A stretch of DNA of 64,000 nt, taken from contig OU744725.1 of NCBI GenBank assembly GCA_916613615.1, positions 63,558,575 to 63,622,574 on the forward strand. Reading direction: 5' to 3'. The notes beneath the pieces were generated by a model that was not told where the DNA came from, made no database searches, and worked only from the letters and a program-made list of their open reading frames with translations. The stretch's first letter is position 1; each line of letters opens with the position of its first letter. Positions 1 to 10,582 of this stretch are shown here, piece by piece. Position numbers and translations under genes: made by a program. This DNA is from Steromphala cineraria (Eukaryota > Mollusca > Gastropoda > Trochida > Trochidae).

Positions 1-691
1 ATTATAGACATCTAAAGCAGAAAAAAAATCATTAATTGAAGTATTTGTCAAGTGAAAATGTATAAAATCCAAATTATTTTTCACACAAATGTGTAAAAAA
101 ATGAAATCTAAAAAAAGAACAGTCATCACCTCGATTTACTAAGATAAAACAAATTTACATAACATTTATATCGTACAAGATTTAAAAAGAAATTTTAAAA
201 TCATATTGTATTTTTTTTGGATTTAAGATTGTTGTGATAAAATATTCCTTTCATGAAACTCCTATTCAATTTTATCAAATTTGTGAATATATTGCAAGGA
301 GGGCACAAACTGAGCCAGTATTATTTTTATCAATTACCCATGATTGTTCAAATGCATGTTATAATTCAAAGCTTTCAAATATCATAATGTATATTCATAT
401 TGTATATGAATTTATTTTGAAATCTTATATTTTTTGCAGTGAATAAATTTCCACAGGAAGGATCAGCCAAACTGCCTGGGCTGCAATTTGATTGTTCAAG
501 CTAAACAAAGGTGAACTTTGTGCTTGTTCAATTCTGTTGCTCTATTAAGTTTCTTTTCTCTCCAGTAAAATTTCACAAACATATATATGTGTTTATATTG
601 CTGTCATTGTGATTTTATTAGCTGAATTTAACTGGGGATAAGAATATGATAGATACAACAAAATCCTTACAAATACTTGCAATATTTCCAG
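1..691. other. AT-rich stretch without a recognisable gene
   Basis: AT-rich sequence. The only open frame (234-446) has a composition typical of random AT-rich DNA and matches no family I know. Composition changes sharply to GC-rich at 692, directly after a 3' splice-acceptor-like sequence (TATTTCCAG). Confidence 0.6.
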
Positions 692-1309
692 GACCAGCGC
701 CCTGACCCTCGCCAGCGTCACGACCAGCGCTCGGACCAGCGCCAGGACCAGCCCCAGCACTCCAGGGATCGTGACCAGCGACAGGATCAGCGCCAACGCT
801 CGGGAGATCGTGACCAACGCCAACGCCTGGACCCCAAGCAGCGCTCAGACCGGCGCCAGCGTTCCAGAGACTCCCCTCCCAGGGACGTCAGAACCTCCCG
901 CTCACCTCGTCGCTCCAGGAGCCCCTCCCCTCCTCGGCGCCAACGACGCTCGCGGCGCTCCAGGACGCCTTCCCGCTCTCGCTCTCCTTCAGTGGACAGA
1001 TCCACCTCCCGGCGCTCACGCCGCTCCGGCTCCCGGACGCCACCGAAGACGCCCAGATCTTCCAGGAAGAGGCGCCACTCTCCCGTTATCAGTGATGATG
1101 AGCGCCACTTCGTCCCAGACTACGACGACGACGAGGCAGAGGGCCCCACCTTCCTGCCTCTGAAGATGGTCTCCAGCTGGATCGCCGACAGGCTCCCAGA
1201 GGGCTCCTCCCCTGGTGGCTCGGACCCTCTCACTTGTGTTCGCGAGGACCCTGACCTCAAGCTCCCCCCTCACCCTGATGTGCTTCGACAAGGCCGCCGC
1301 CCTGGATGA
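677..1309 (+). pseudogene. DIRS ORF1 (gag-like), RS/RD-repeat protein, partial
   Basis: The frame encodes a strongly biased protein. Residues ~5-60 are Asp/Gln/Arg repeats (RDQRQDQRQR type) and residues ~60-135 are Arg-Ser dipeptides with Pro, like SR-rich splicing proteins. An acidic patch follows (DYDDDEAEG). This matches the basic, low-complexity N-terminus of DIRS ORF1 proteins, which are thought to bind nucleic acid and act as gag. There is no ATG; the frame opens at a TTG just upstream of a splice-acceptor-like AG at 690-691, so the real start was either removed or lies in an upstream exon. The reading frame goes wrong before about 1260: the more natural continuation is in the frame of the downstream reverse transcriptase, with a TGA at 1317 where a sense codon is expected. 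The low-complexity part could equally suit a host SR protein, but the adjoining reverse transcriptase makes the DIRS assignment more likely. Confidence 0.65.
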
Positions 1310-1319
1310 CGCCATATGA

Positions 1320-2726
1320 CGCCTGGCCCCAAACCTCAACCACTCTTACAAGGTTTCGGACACCAAGGTTTCTTCGGTGGAGGCTGCCCTCAGAAGGACT
1401 CTGAGGCCGATCTCGATCCTCCTCTCCGCGACTGACGCGATCAAGGCCGACTTAGACGTCGACAACCCTTCCCGTCTGGATCACCTCCACACTTTGATGG
1501 ACTGGCAGCGGCGCAACATCGTCCTCATACTCGACAACGTGAGAGCTGGCCTCGGTTCCCTCACTCACCTTCGACGCTCAGGCTTCTTGGACCAGTGTGC
1601 GTGGGACTCTGAGTTAAAGAAGTCCTTGTTACAGGCTCCCCCCACGGCCGCGACTCTTTTCGCTGACAAGATCCCGGAGGTCCTCCCGCTCCCAGTCGTG
1701 CCGGTGCACCCCACACCCGTAAGCGGGAGATTAGGGATCTTCTGGCGTAATTGGACATTACTAGAAGATCCTTACGTCACCAACACCCTGAGGACAGGTT
1801 ACAAGTTGCCATTGACCTGCCCTCCCCCCGTGACCGCGACTCCCCTGGCACGGGACTACTCAGAAGCCCAGAGCGCTCTTCTAGCAGAGAACATCAAGAC
1901 GCTTACCGACAAGAACGCTCTGGAGTTGGTGCTACAACCCGATCACGCCCCAGGGTTTTACTCACCAATCTTCCTGGTCCCGAAGAAAAATTCCACCAAG
2001 TTCCGAATGATCCACAACATGGCGACATTCAACGAGCTTTACATGGAGCCACCATCCCACTTTCGCATGACCTCCCTAGACGCTCTCCGAGCCCAGCTGT
2101 CTCCAGGCGATTGGACGGTCAGCCTCGACTTACAGGACGCCTATCTCCACGTGCCGATCTACCCGCCTCACAGGAGGTTCCTGCGGTTCATCTTCCAGGG
2201 CCTACATTACCAGTGGCGGGTCCTGCCTTTTGGAATTTCTTCGGCTCCGTGGTTATTCACGAGGATTACAGCTCCCATCTGCCGCTATCTCCATCTCAGA
2301 GGGATGCATTTCGACCCCTACATCGACGACTGTCTCATGTCCAATCCTCAACCACTCGTTCTATGCAGACAGGCGGCGTTGGCCCTCGACCTCCTCCGCC
2401 AGCTGGGATGGCTAGTCAACTGGGAGAAGTCTCAGCTTGTCCCCTCCCAAGACTTGACCTTCATAGGGGGGCGCTTCCGGACAGACCTGGGCCTCCTACT
2501 CGTTCCTCCAGACAGGTGGACCAAGATCAAGTCCTTCGTCCACCGAGCCCTGGTGTCCCCTCTTCGAATAAGCTGGAAACTTGTCTACTTCGTTACTTCT
2601 CACCCTGCACCTGTTGACTTGTTTCGTTGTTGGCGACTTCGTGGGGTTCACCGCTTGCTTCTCTGTGCAGTTCGCTTCGGTCGATCCCACTCCGGGAGGA
2701 TGTTTGATGGATGCTTTCTGCCTTGA
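1320..2726 (+). pseudogene. DIRS-type reverse transcriptase, truncated
   Basis: The open frame runs from just after the TGA at 1317 to 2726. The first ~150 residues are gag-like (a W-x-LL-x-D-x-Y-V stretch ending in GYKLPLTCPPP, typical upstream of DIRS reverse transcriptase). Reverse transcriptase motifs then follow in order: the finger region FYSPIFLVPKKN, motif A VSLDLQDAYLHVPI with its catalytic Asp, motif B LPFGISSAPWLFTR, and motif C YIDD. After 'LVSPLRISWKL' (near 2575) the reading no longer resembles the family, so the thumb, RNase H and everything downstream are missing. The enzyme would copy element RNA to cDNA for recombinase-mediated integration. This copy lacks the domains for that, has no ATG and follows a stop codon, so it is classed as a pseudogene. 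Confidence 0.85.
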
Positions 2727-2760
2727 TGACTCGTCCTCCCTCCTCCCTACTGTCGGATCA

Positions 2761-3090
2761 GTGGCATATACTAAGTTAGGTAGGTTAAAAATTTATTAAA
2801 ATCTAAATATTTTAGATATTTAAATACCTACCTAACTTAGTAGGAATTACTCCCGCCCGGCCTCCCCTTCGGACTTCATTGGATGTCTCTTACAAGACTT
2901 CGTTCCAGAAAGTATGATACGAATTTTACCCAGGATTCCGGTTTCCCGCTCATGCGCAGTGGGCTGGGGGCAGCCCATCCGGTAAGCACGATGAATTTCG
3001 CGATAAACCTCTGTCTCTCGTGAGAAAGGTGAGTGGCATATACTAAGTTAGGTAGGTATTTAAATATCTAAAATATTTAGATTTTAATAA
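2761..3090. repeat. DIRS 3' terminal repeat structure
   Basis: A 50-bp perfect inverted repeat pairs 2793-2842 with 3041-3090. A 25-bp direct copy (GTGGCATATACTAAGTTAGG and five more bases) occurs at 2761-2785 and 3033-3057. The AT-rich arms enclose ~200 bp of GC-rich sequence. Combined inverted and direct copies of the ends fit the terminal-repeat and internal-complementary-region layout of DIRS elements, though the left terminus is missing and the assignment of each part is inferred. Confidence 0.6.
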
Positions 3091-3287
3091 TTTATGTCAA
3101 GAACCAGTATTTAGGTACCTACATCTCATGACATTGCATAAGCATAATAAACCCTATATAATGTATGTATAACATGAATCAATTTTGTATTGTTAATCCT
3201 TGTTTTGTATTCATTCTAGTTTTCATCAGTGCAGCAACTTTAAAAACTTGTAAAAACCAGTATAATTACTATCTTGGCAATACTTAC

Positions 3288-5169
3288 GTTCACACGCCTC
3301 GCTCTCCAAACCCCCTTTCACTCCATCAACCTGGCAGGTTGGAATGATCGAGATTATCTGAAAAATGATAGCATAAAGGTTAGGTTCAGTGTTTGTAATT
3401 AAATCATATCTGAAAGTTTTAACATTGTAAATTATATCATGTTGCAATCAGTTTTTAGAATGTTTTCTTTAAGAACAAAGTAGGTTTTAAAAGGGGAAAA
3501 TTTGCCTTTCTAACTGTACATCTGTTGCTTCGTTACACATTGTGTCATAACTTTTTAACTAATTTTATATTGATGCATTAACACATTTGAAAATATTCGT
3601 CAATTGGCATGTCATGAACTGTTCTTTTTTGGACTCTATGTGATGAAATTGAGATCAATTTAAATGGGAAGGACAACTTTTATTAAAGGGACAGCACCAT
3701 CAAAGTTAATTTATGAAATTAAATTCATAGGGGCTTTCTTGTTTACACATAAATGAATTAATTTGTGATTATTGCATGTTCATTTGTAAATATGCTCATA
3801 TTCTACCACCCAATTAGTTGCATCTTTACTTTGTGAATAATATAGCCTTTGTATTCTTCATATTGTTTGATACATTGTTAAATCTAAAACTATTGTGCCA
3901 GCTGAGTAAAATATGTACATAAGCTATCACTTGACACGAAAGAGTGCTTAAGTGATAGACTGTTATGATTATGTAGAAAATAATAACTAATAAATCAAAT
4001 ATATGTTGCTCCATTCACCAATGTTGAACCCTCTACCAGACTCTTACTAAAAGTTCACAAGTATACAGATATACAGATATATATTATGATTAATAATTTT
4101 GATATAATATTAAAATATGTCCTTCAAATTGTGTCAGTTTTCCTAATTTACAACCAACCGCAAACAAATGTTGAATTCCTATGTAATTATGTTCATTTGT
4201 TTTGACATATAAATCAGCAAAATATTTGAAAATAATCTTCAACAGATCATACAGTGATATAGAGAAAAACTAATTTTATGTTAGATTTATGACTAGTGCA
4301 ACAACCAACTAGTTAGTCATGCAGCTGCTTGCTAGCATTTATCACTCCCAAACATTTCATAGGTGTGCATCCAGTAAAGCTTTTCACATATTTATGAGTT
4401 TTAAAACATTATTTAAATATTTCATATTAATCATTAATAATTTACCTTGTTTTCTATTGAAGAGAGATCAACATTCTCTTCCAGCACTCCTCCACCAGTT
4501 TTTGTTCTCTCTTTCTTGTTAAGGGCAGCTTTTTTACGCGTCAAACTCCTTTAAACAATATATTTAATTATATAAGTATAACATAATCAATTTTGACATA
4601 GAATACCATAATGGCAATAAATCTGTGTGGTTAAATTGAATTGTTTTACTGTGACATTGCATTTTAAGAATGTATGAAAATAAGTTATTAATGTCAAGTT
4701 TATTAGGCATTATTCTACTACATATCTCAAATTACTCACTTCAAGTCAGCCCACTTTTTTTTTGCTTGAGTAATGTCCCTCAGGGTTTTGCTATTCGCAT
4801 TTATTCTGCAAGCAATAAAAATTAATGTTCATTCAACTATATAATATATCTCACATAAATATCAACATGTAATAAAATCTTAAAGAAATATGAAAAACAT
4901 TTAATGTGTCTGTTTTCTATTCAGTGTATATGTTGTGATTGTGATAAATTTCTTAGATTGATCACAACAAAGAATTATGCTTACTTTTGCACGATCTCTG
5001 CCCAGATTTTCTTTTTCTGTGCCTGCGTGATCGAGGAGGAGAGGTGCCCAAAGAGGAGTTTGTATTGCTCTTGAACTCCCTCAATGAGCACTTCTACCTC
5101 GGTGGCCGTCCAGTTCATCGACTTTCGCTGTTTTCGCGGCGTGCCGCTCATAACTGTCACTTCTGACAT
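3288..5169 (-). CDS. Myb/SANT-like DNA-binding protein of a PIF/Harbinger transposon (4 exons seen, 3' end missing)
   Basis: Four exons on the minus strand join in consistent phase: 4985-5169, 4740-4805, 4446-4548 and 3288-3330, all with GT donors (GTAAGC, GTGAGT, GTAAAT, GTAAGT) and AG acceptors. Exon 1 encodes a Myb/SANT-like fold (NWTATEVEVLIEGVQ, then IWAEIVQK). Exon 2 gives the third helix (ITQAKKKWADL). Exon 3 has the KTGGG motif usual after this domain in Harbinger Myb proteins, NAIF1 and MSANTD proteins. Exon 4 reads VDGVKGGLESEACE. Such proteins bind the element's DNA and bring the Harbinger transposase to the nucleus and ends. The gene starts ~270 bp inside a Harbinger end at 5440. 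No stop codon or matching transposase was found; sequence left of 3288 is close to the DIRS remnant. A domesticated host gene is the alternative. Confidence 0.7.
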
Positions 5170-5440
5170 TATTGTCGGCTGCTATATTTACAAACAGGGG
5201 AATCCTCACGCGAATGATGACGTCACTGGGAAATCCCCTGTAAAACGCGACTTGGCTACGAAAGAGTTCCATTCTTATCTTACGAAAGCTGACTTAATTT
5301 TTACGAACTTAAAAATAGCTACGAACGAGATAAGAACGTTTCGAGAATTGATCTTATCGTATCTTAAAATTTGTCGTAAGAATTGTCGTAGGAGGATAAG
5401 AATTCTTAGCTCTAAGAACGTTTCGAGAATAGGGGGCCTG
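5170..5440. mobile_element. PIF/Harbinger transposon right end (TIR and subterminal repeats)
   Basis: Read from 5440 inward on the minus strand, the end begins CAGGCCCCCTATTCTCGAAA, closely matching the terminus of the Harbinger element at 49693-54851 (CAGGCCCCGATTTCTCGA). Inside it, GTAAG/CTTAC and CTTATC motifs and 'CGTTTCGAGAAT' recur, as expected for transposase-binding subterminal repeats. The flank at 5441 is the interior of a 151-bp Helitron-like repeat unit. The left end of this element was not found. Confidence 0.6.
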
Positions 5441-5837
5441 GGCAATATGCAGACCTGATAAGTTTTGGCTGACCTTGACCTCATTTTCAAGGTCACGGTG
5501 AGACTTTGACCAGTTTAGAAAATGTTGTTAGCGGGATATCTAATGAACCGCTCAACCTAGAATCTTCAAACTTGGTACCACTCTTCATCTGGGGAATACG
5601 CAGACCTGAAAAGTTTTCGGTGACCTTAACCTCATTCACGGCGAGACTTTGACCAGTTTTGAAAATGTTGTTAGGGCATTATTATCTCATGAACCCATTA
5701 ACCTTGAGTCTTCACGGGGGACAAAGTATTCAGCTCCGTACGTCCGTCCGTACGTCCGTCCGTACGTCCGCCTTGCTTCTTGTTGTTAACATCAATATGC
5801 GGCGGGGGATCTTGTCACCTTTGTGACAAATACTTGT
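5441..5837 (+). mobile_element. Helitron-like (pearl-type) repeat, 3' part
   Basis: Contains ~2 units of the 151-bp repeat that is tandem at 38121-39200 (shared TTAGCGGGATATCTAATGAA and CTGGGGAATACGCAGACC), then a TACGTCCGTC microsatellite. It ends in a hairpin GTCAC-CTTT-GTGAC (5814-5827) followed by ACTTGT, identical to the end of the complete copy at 39314. Its left part is missing where the Harbinger end abuts. Confidence 0.65.
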
Positions 5838-6237
5838 GATTGGTGACCCTGTGACCTCTACAAAGGGGGAATCACATTGGCCACACTCTACAGCATAATT
5901 CATAATGAAGCAAGATGAGCTACAGAGCTCTATTTATATTTTTTTCTGGTTTCCATGGAAGCATTTTAGAAGTTTAGTGCATTTAGTCAATAGTGGGTAG
6001 GATTTGTTTCCGGACCATAACTCAATTCAATATTTTTTTTACAAAATTTGGTATGAGGTTAGATCTAGTGTTGATGTAGTGCCTTTTGCTATTTTGAATA
6101 TTCTGATTTTCTGACTGATGGTTTTCATGGAAACAATTTGAACTTCGTACATATGGGGGTAGGGTCATTTTCTGATTAAAAGTTTGTACGGGGGACATCA
6201 CAGTGCATCACATGCACATATTTCTAGTTCTTAAAAA
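5838..6237 (+). mobile_element. Helitron-like repeat ending in hairpin + CTAG
   Basis: The stretch ends with a perfect hairpin GTGCAT-CAC-ATGCAC at 6213-6227, six bases, then CTAG (6234-6237) and a T. That is the canonical Helitron 3' terminus (hairpin, short spacer, CTRR, insertion before T). An internal fragment at ~5905-5940 matches the 'GATGAGCTACAGAG' 3' motif of another repeat family here, so the interval is composite. No protein is encoded. The 5' boundary is not defined. Confidence 0.5.
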
Positions 6238-6617
6238 GTTGAGGAATATGTAATAATATTAAAGTTTTACAACAATTCCGTTTTTTTAGGTAAGCCAGGA
6301 AGCTATAAAAAACAAAAATCCTAAGGTAAGGATAAAACTTCTGGTCTGAATTATTTGACCGGCGGAAGCCCTAATCAACTATCACTCAATGTTCTCTGTA
6401 AAATTGATAAATCATGATACAATAATTCAAGAAAGATTAAATTGTGTTTCCTCATGTAAACATTTGTTGACTCTTTCAATCAGTTTGTTACCCTTTTCAG
6501 AACTTGTGGGGTCAACTACAACTTGTTTTTATCTTATCTGCTAGAATGAGAAGCCCTAGAAAGCTGAAAGTGTGAATCCTCCTTACTAGACTTAGTAGAC
6601 TAGTGCTTGGCCCCCAT

Positions 6618-7113
6618 TAGGGGTGACTATCAACCCCTGAGGGACTATCACGATAGCGATAGTCTATCACAAGCAACTATCATGATACGATAGTACTATC
6701 ATGGCATACTATCACGATAGTTTTTATTGAATACAGATTCAAGACATAACTCGTGTTCATTGTATTATTTCCCTATTTAGAAATCATTTTCGCCGAATGT
6801 TGGCGCCGTCATCTTGGCTGAATGCTTTGCAACAGAAGCAGATAACTCTAGATCATATTTACACTATCCTTGACATTGAATAACGAATCAACATCACTTT
6901 TATCTTGCTTTCTTCTAATTCTAATCTATAATAACCATGAATATGAATAGAATTATTATATGAATAATAAGAACGGCTGTACTATCAAAACTATCGATAG
7001 TTGGACCTCCTATCGATGCAATGCATCGTTTTTGAAAGTTCCTATCGATAATCAACTATCACAATGAGTACTATCGCGATCCATCGATAGTTCGATCCAT
7101 CGTTACACCACTA
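6618..7113. mobile_element. hAT-like MITE with perfect 8-bp target duplication
   Basis: The 496-bp element is flanked by GCCCCCAT at 6610-6617 and 7114-7121, an exact 8-bp duplication as made by hAT transposases. The ends are imperfect inverted repeats (TAGGGGTGACTATC left; TAGTGGTGTAACGAT right, read inward). Both sub-ends are packed with CTATCG/CGATAG and ACTATC motifs. The middle (6730-6970) is AT-rich and non-coding, so it needs a transposase in trans. It sits in an older repeat related to the 7440-8043 block. Confidence 0.8.
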
Positions 7114-7439
7114 GCCCCCATCCTCATAAAGAAAGGGCTTATGTCCTCAAAATACCTCCATGTTTACCTTAATCCATTAAAAGCTTTTCATTCTAATTTA
7201 TTGAGTCGTCTGAACTTACACCTCCAAACAGATTATGTGCAACTTGTTCAAATATTGTGTGTGCATTAGATTTTTGTTTGTAAATTACATACACAATGCT
7301 ATCATGTTGTTATAGTGCATTATAAATATCCAACATTTTTGAAAAAATATGATGTGAGTGTCATGTGTCATGTGTCAGTCTCATCTCCTCTTCTAGAAGC
7401 AAATGAGGTTTAAAAAGGTTAAATAATATGATGTCACAA

Positions 7440-8043
7440 CTCTACCGCAAAGCTTTACAGGAGACATCTGAAATGTTCTCAAACCTTTGTATGCAGTTAG
7501 ATCTTGTGGTGGAGTGGTGCCTTTTGTTACTTATTTTCAAGGCTTGGCTTTTCAAGGTGCCACACCCTTAAAATCTCTTTTCATCTTCTTCTCCAGAACC
7601 ATAAGGCATAAAAAGCTGAAACTTGGTGAACAGACTCCTTGGCTAGTGAAGATTATAAATTGTAGCTTTTGTGACCCTTTGGCCCCTAATAAGGGCCGCT
7701 GGGGCCACACCCTTATAATCTATTTACATCTTCTTCTCCAGAACCAACAGGCCTACGAAGCTGAAATTTTGTGTACAGACTCCTTGGCTAGTGAGGATTA
7801 TAAATTGTAGCTTCTGTGGCCCTGTGCCACACCCTTAAAATCTATTTTCATCTTCTTCTCCAGAAGCATAAGGCCTAGAAAGCTGGAACTTTGTGTACAG
7901 ACTCCCTTGACTAATGAGGATTATAAATTGTAGCTTTCGTGGCCCTGTGTCCCAAAGTAAGGGGGAACCACATTTGCTACACCATAAAGCAAAATCAAAT
8001 GTAGAGCCAGCTTAGCCTGATGAGCCACAGAGCCAATGGCTCT
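7440..8043 (+). repeat. Helitron-like repeat, 3' part with ~120-bp internal units
   Basis: Three or more imperfect units contain 'CAGACTCCTTGGCTAGTGAG', 'GGATTATAAATTGTAGC' and 'CATCTTCTTCTCCAGAA'. The same units occur at 56346-57022. It ends with GATGAGCCACAG and the hairpin AGAGCC-AAT-GGCTCT (8029-8043), the 3' hairpin of this family. The open frame at 7487-7810 is a by-product of the repeat. Confidence 0.6.
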
Positions 8044-8576
8044 ATTTTTGCAATTTACTGCTGTATGGTCATATTGAAAACATTTGCTGCAGAAGGTGGG
8101 TTGTTTTAGGAATGGCTCTACTTCCATTTCTGGTATATCCACGAAATTAAAGTGATGTGTTTGGGTAGCGTTGTTCCCTCAAAGGTCAACATTACTGTTG
8201 GTGTATTTTCCTCCTGTTTTTTAATTCTCTTGACCTGCAGTATTTTGATCCTGTTGTAATTGTTTGCATAATTCTTGCAATGTTCCAGATCTTCGTCTGT
8301 CCTGCTTTTGCAGATTTTTATAACTCCCTTTATTTGCTTTTCCCAATTGGGAGTACTGTATTTAACTTTGACTCCATTGATTGTTGTGTGCCCTGATATA
8401 TTGTCGACATACTGTTTGTTATCAGTTGTGATAAGGAAATGTTTTCCGCATTTGGTGATTTTGGCGGGGTGAGCACCTTGTTTGCAGAGGTGGTATGCCA
8501 TGTCTTGACAAGTCATGTTTATATTGAGATCATGTTGTCAACTGCAGTCATGACTAGTTGCAATTTAGTGCTAGTG
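8044..8576 (-). pseudogene. LINE ORF1 nucleic-acid-binding protein fragment (CCHC zinc knuckle)
   Basis: Two minus-strand frames join across a frameshift near 8140. The upstream part (codons before 8516, extending to about 8576) reads as the central domain of Jockey/I/Nimb-type LINE ORF1 proteins, ending TLPKHITL. After the shift it continues 'VDIPEMEVEPFLKQPTFCSK' and a zinc knuckle CSKCFQYDHTAVNC (C-x2-C-x4-H-x4-C). The order 'TLPK..., Pro-rich link, CCHC' is typical of that family, whose ORF1 binds the LINE RNA. The frame stops being LINE-like at about 8044, where the Helitron-like hairpin lies. No reverse transcriptase is adjacent. It is an isolated, broken relic. Confidence 0.65.
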
Positions 8577-9105
8577 TTCCACCCTTCGCAAACATTGTTA
8601 GTTATAGTATCTCCTGATAGAGTAGCAGCTAAACTCACATGACAATGCAGAACTGCTTTGATCCAGTCAGCTAAAATCACACATTTAAGTCGTTGAGTTC
8701 TTCAATACAATTACAAGCTCTCAATTTTAATTCTTAATTATTTATCGTAACATCCTTCTTAGTTAAATTAAAAAATTTAATCCATGTATTTAAAGTCATT
8801 ATACATAAACACTTCATACTTTCTTTACAATATCAATACAAACATAGTTTTCAATTATAAATACTCAAGGATGCATTATTTACAAAAACTTTGATGTCAA
8901 GATCAATGTAATCTGTTTTTACGATAAAAGGACTTTTTCCTGAGGACTTTTTTCAGGTACTTTTTTTCCGAGGACTTTTTTACCTATAATCTTATAATCA
9001 ACTTTCTATCCTCAACGGACATTTTTCATCGACTTGGCATGTGATATTGAACTCACGAAGATTTATGCGTAAATGTTTAATTTTTGGAACGTAATAAATT
9101 TGCAG
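8577..9105. other. Non-coding AT-rich spacer
   Basis: No gene seen. A short run of 'GGACTTTTTT' motifs at 8928-8985 is the only local pattern. The last part grades into the first, partial copy of the 156-bp repeat. Confidence 0.5.
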
Positions 9106-10432
9106 ATGTTGCTGGGTATGCCTAGTATTGATGTTTGATTTGAGAATCCAAGATGGCCGCCATGGCAGCCATATTGAATTTTCAATTAGATTTCAGGAAA
9201 AAGACTACTCCTCCTAAATGAATCTAGATATCATTCTGAAATTGTAGTATGTTATACCCATGGTGATTCCTCATAGAAAGGTAGACGTTTCAGTTTTGAG
9301 AATCCAAGATGGACGCCATGGCAGCCATATTGAATTTTCAATTAGATTTCAGGAAAAAGACTACTCCTCCTAAACGAATGCAGATATCATACTGAAATTG
9401 TAGTATGTTATACCCATGGTGATTCCTCATAGAAAGGTAGACGTTTCAGTTTTGAGAATCCAAGATGGACGCCATGGCAGCCATATTGAATTTTCAATTA
9501 GATTTCAGGAAAAAGACTACTCCTCCTAAACGAATGCAGATATCATACTGAAATTGTAGTATGTTATACCCATGGTGATTCCTCACAGAAAGGTAGACGT
9601 TTCAGTTTTGAGAATCCAAGATGGCCGCCATGGCAGCCATATTGAATTTTCAATTAGATTTCATGAAAAAGACTACTCCTCCTTTACCAATCCAGATACC
9701 ATTCTGAAATTGTAGTATGTTATACCCATGGTGATTCCTCACAAAAAGGTAGACGTTTCGGTTTTGAGAATCCAAGATGGCCGTCATGGCAGCCATATTG
9801 AATTTTCAATTAGATTTCATGCAAAAGACTACTCCTCCTATACGAATCCAGATATCATTCTGAAATTGTAGTATGTTATACCCATGGTGATTCTTCACAG
9901 AAAGGTAGATGTTTCAGTTTTGAGAATCCAAGATGGCTGCCATGGGAGCCATATTGAATTTTCAATTAGATTTCATGAAAAAGACTACTCCTCCTATACG
10001 AATCCAGATATCATTCTGAAATTGTAGTATGTTATACCCATGGTGATTCCTCACAGAAAGGTAGATGTTTCAGTTTTGAGAATTCAAGATGGCCGCCATG
10101 GGAGCCATATTGAATTTTCAATTAGATTTCATGAAAAAGACTACTCCTCCTATATAAATCCAGATACCATTCTGAAATTGTAGTATGTTATACCCAAGGT
10201 GATTCCTCACAGAAAGGTAGATGTTTCAGTTTTGAGAATCCAAGATGGCTGCCATGGGAGCCATATTGAATTTTCAATTAGATTTCATGAAAAAGGCTAC
10301 TTCTCCTTAACCAATCTAGATATACTTTCTAAATTGTAGTATGTTTTACCTATAGTGATTCCGCACAGAAAGGTAGACGTTTCAGTTTTGAGAATCCAAG
10401 ATGGCCGCAAAAGCAGCCATATTGACTTTTCA
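9106..10432. repeat. Tandem array of 156-bp repeats (about eight copies)
   Basis: The marker GAGAATCCAAGATGG starts at 9142, 9298, 9454, 9610, 9766, 9922, 10078 (one substitution), 10234 and 10390, exactly 156 bp apart. Each unit holds CCAAGATGGCCGCCATGGCA, 'CATATTGAATTTTCAATTAG' and 'AGTATGTTATACCCATGGTG'. The first and last units are the most diverged; the middle ones are nearly identical. No unit keeps an open frame. Confidence 0.95.
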
Positions 10433-10582
10433 GCTGCAATGACACATCATTATTATTAAATTTTAAGCTTTCATCAAGTGATCACTTGCATCAAATAAAT
10501 TCTCTAATTTGAACTTACCAATCATAATATTATCTTGAATATGGAATATTTAAGATTGTCATGCAAGTTGTTCTATATTTTA

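Larger units (their letters stand above)
692..3090 (+). mobile_element. DIRS-type (tyrosine recombinase) retrotransposon remnant
   Basis: A GC-rich island in AT-rich surroundings. It holds, in order, an RS/RD-repeat protein frame, a gag-like region and a DIRS-type reverse transcriptase, then a short 3' segment bounded by inverted and direct repeats (2761-3090). DIRS elements normally continue with RNase H, a methyltransferase-like domain and a tyrosine recombinase; none of these is present. The reverse transcriptase frame loses family resemblance near 2575, so the element appears internally deleted. It also carries a TGA stop and a frame change between ORF1 and the reverse transcriptase. It is therefore a non-autonomous or dead copy. 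A left terminal repeat was not found. Confidence 0.8.

Noticed and set aside
771..1339. Other long frames on both strands across the DIRS ORF1 region
   Set aside because: Shadows of the GC-rich, repeat-coding RS region; no family similarity.
5730..5775. TACGTCCG-type microsatellite as an independent locus
   Set aside because: It is a standard internal part of the Helitron-like families (also at 38070-38110, 39236-39252, 60245-60275).
7487..7810. 107-residue plus-strand frame
   Set aside because: Lies wholly inside the 120-bp-unit repeat; the frame is a by-product of unit length.
9106..10432. Possible CRISPR-like array
   Set aside because: The whole 156-bp unit repeats, with no unique spacers; the setting is eukaryotic.
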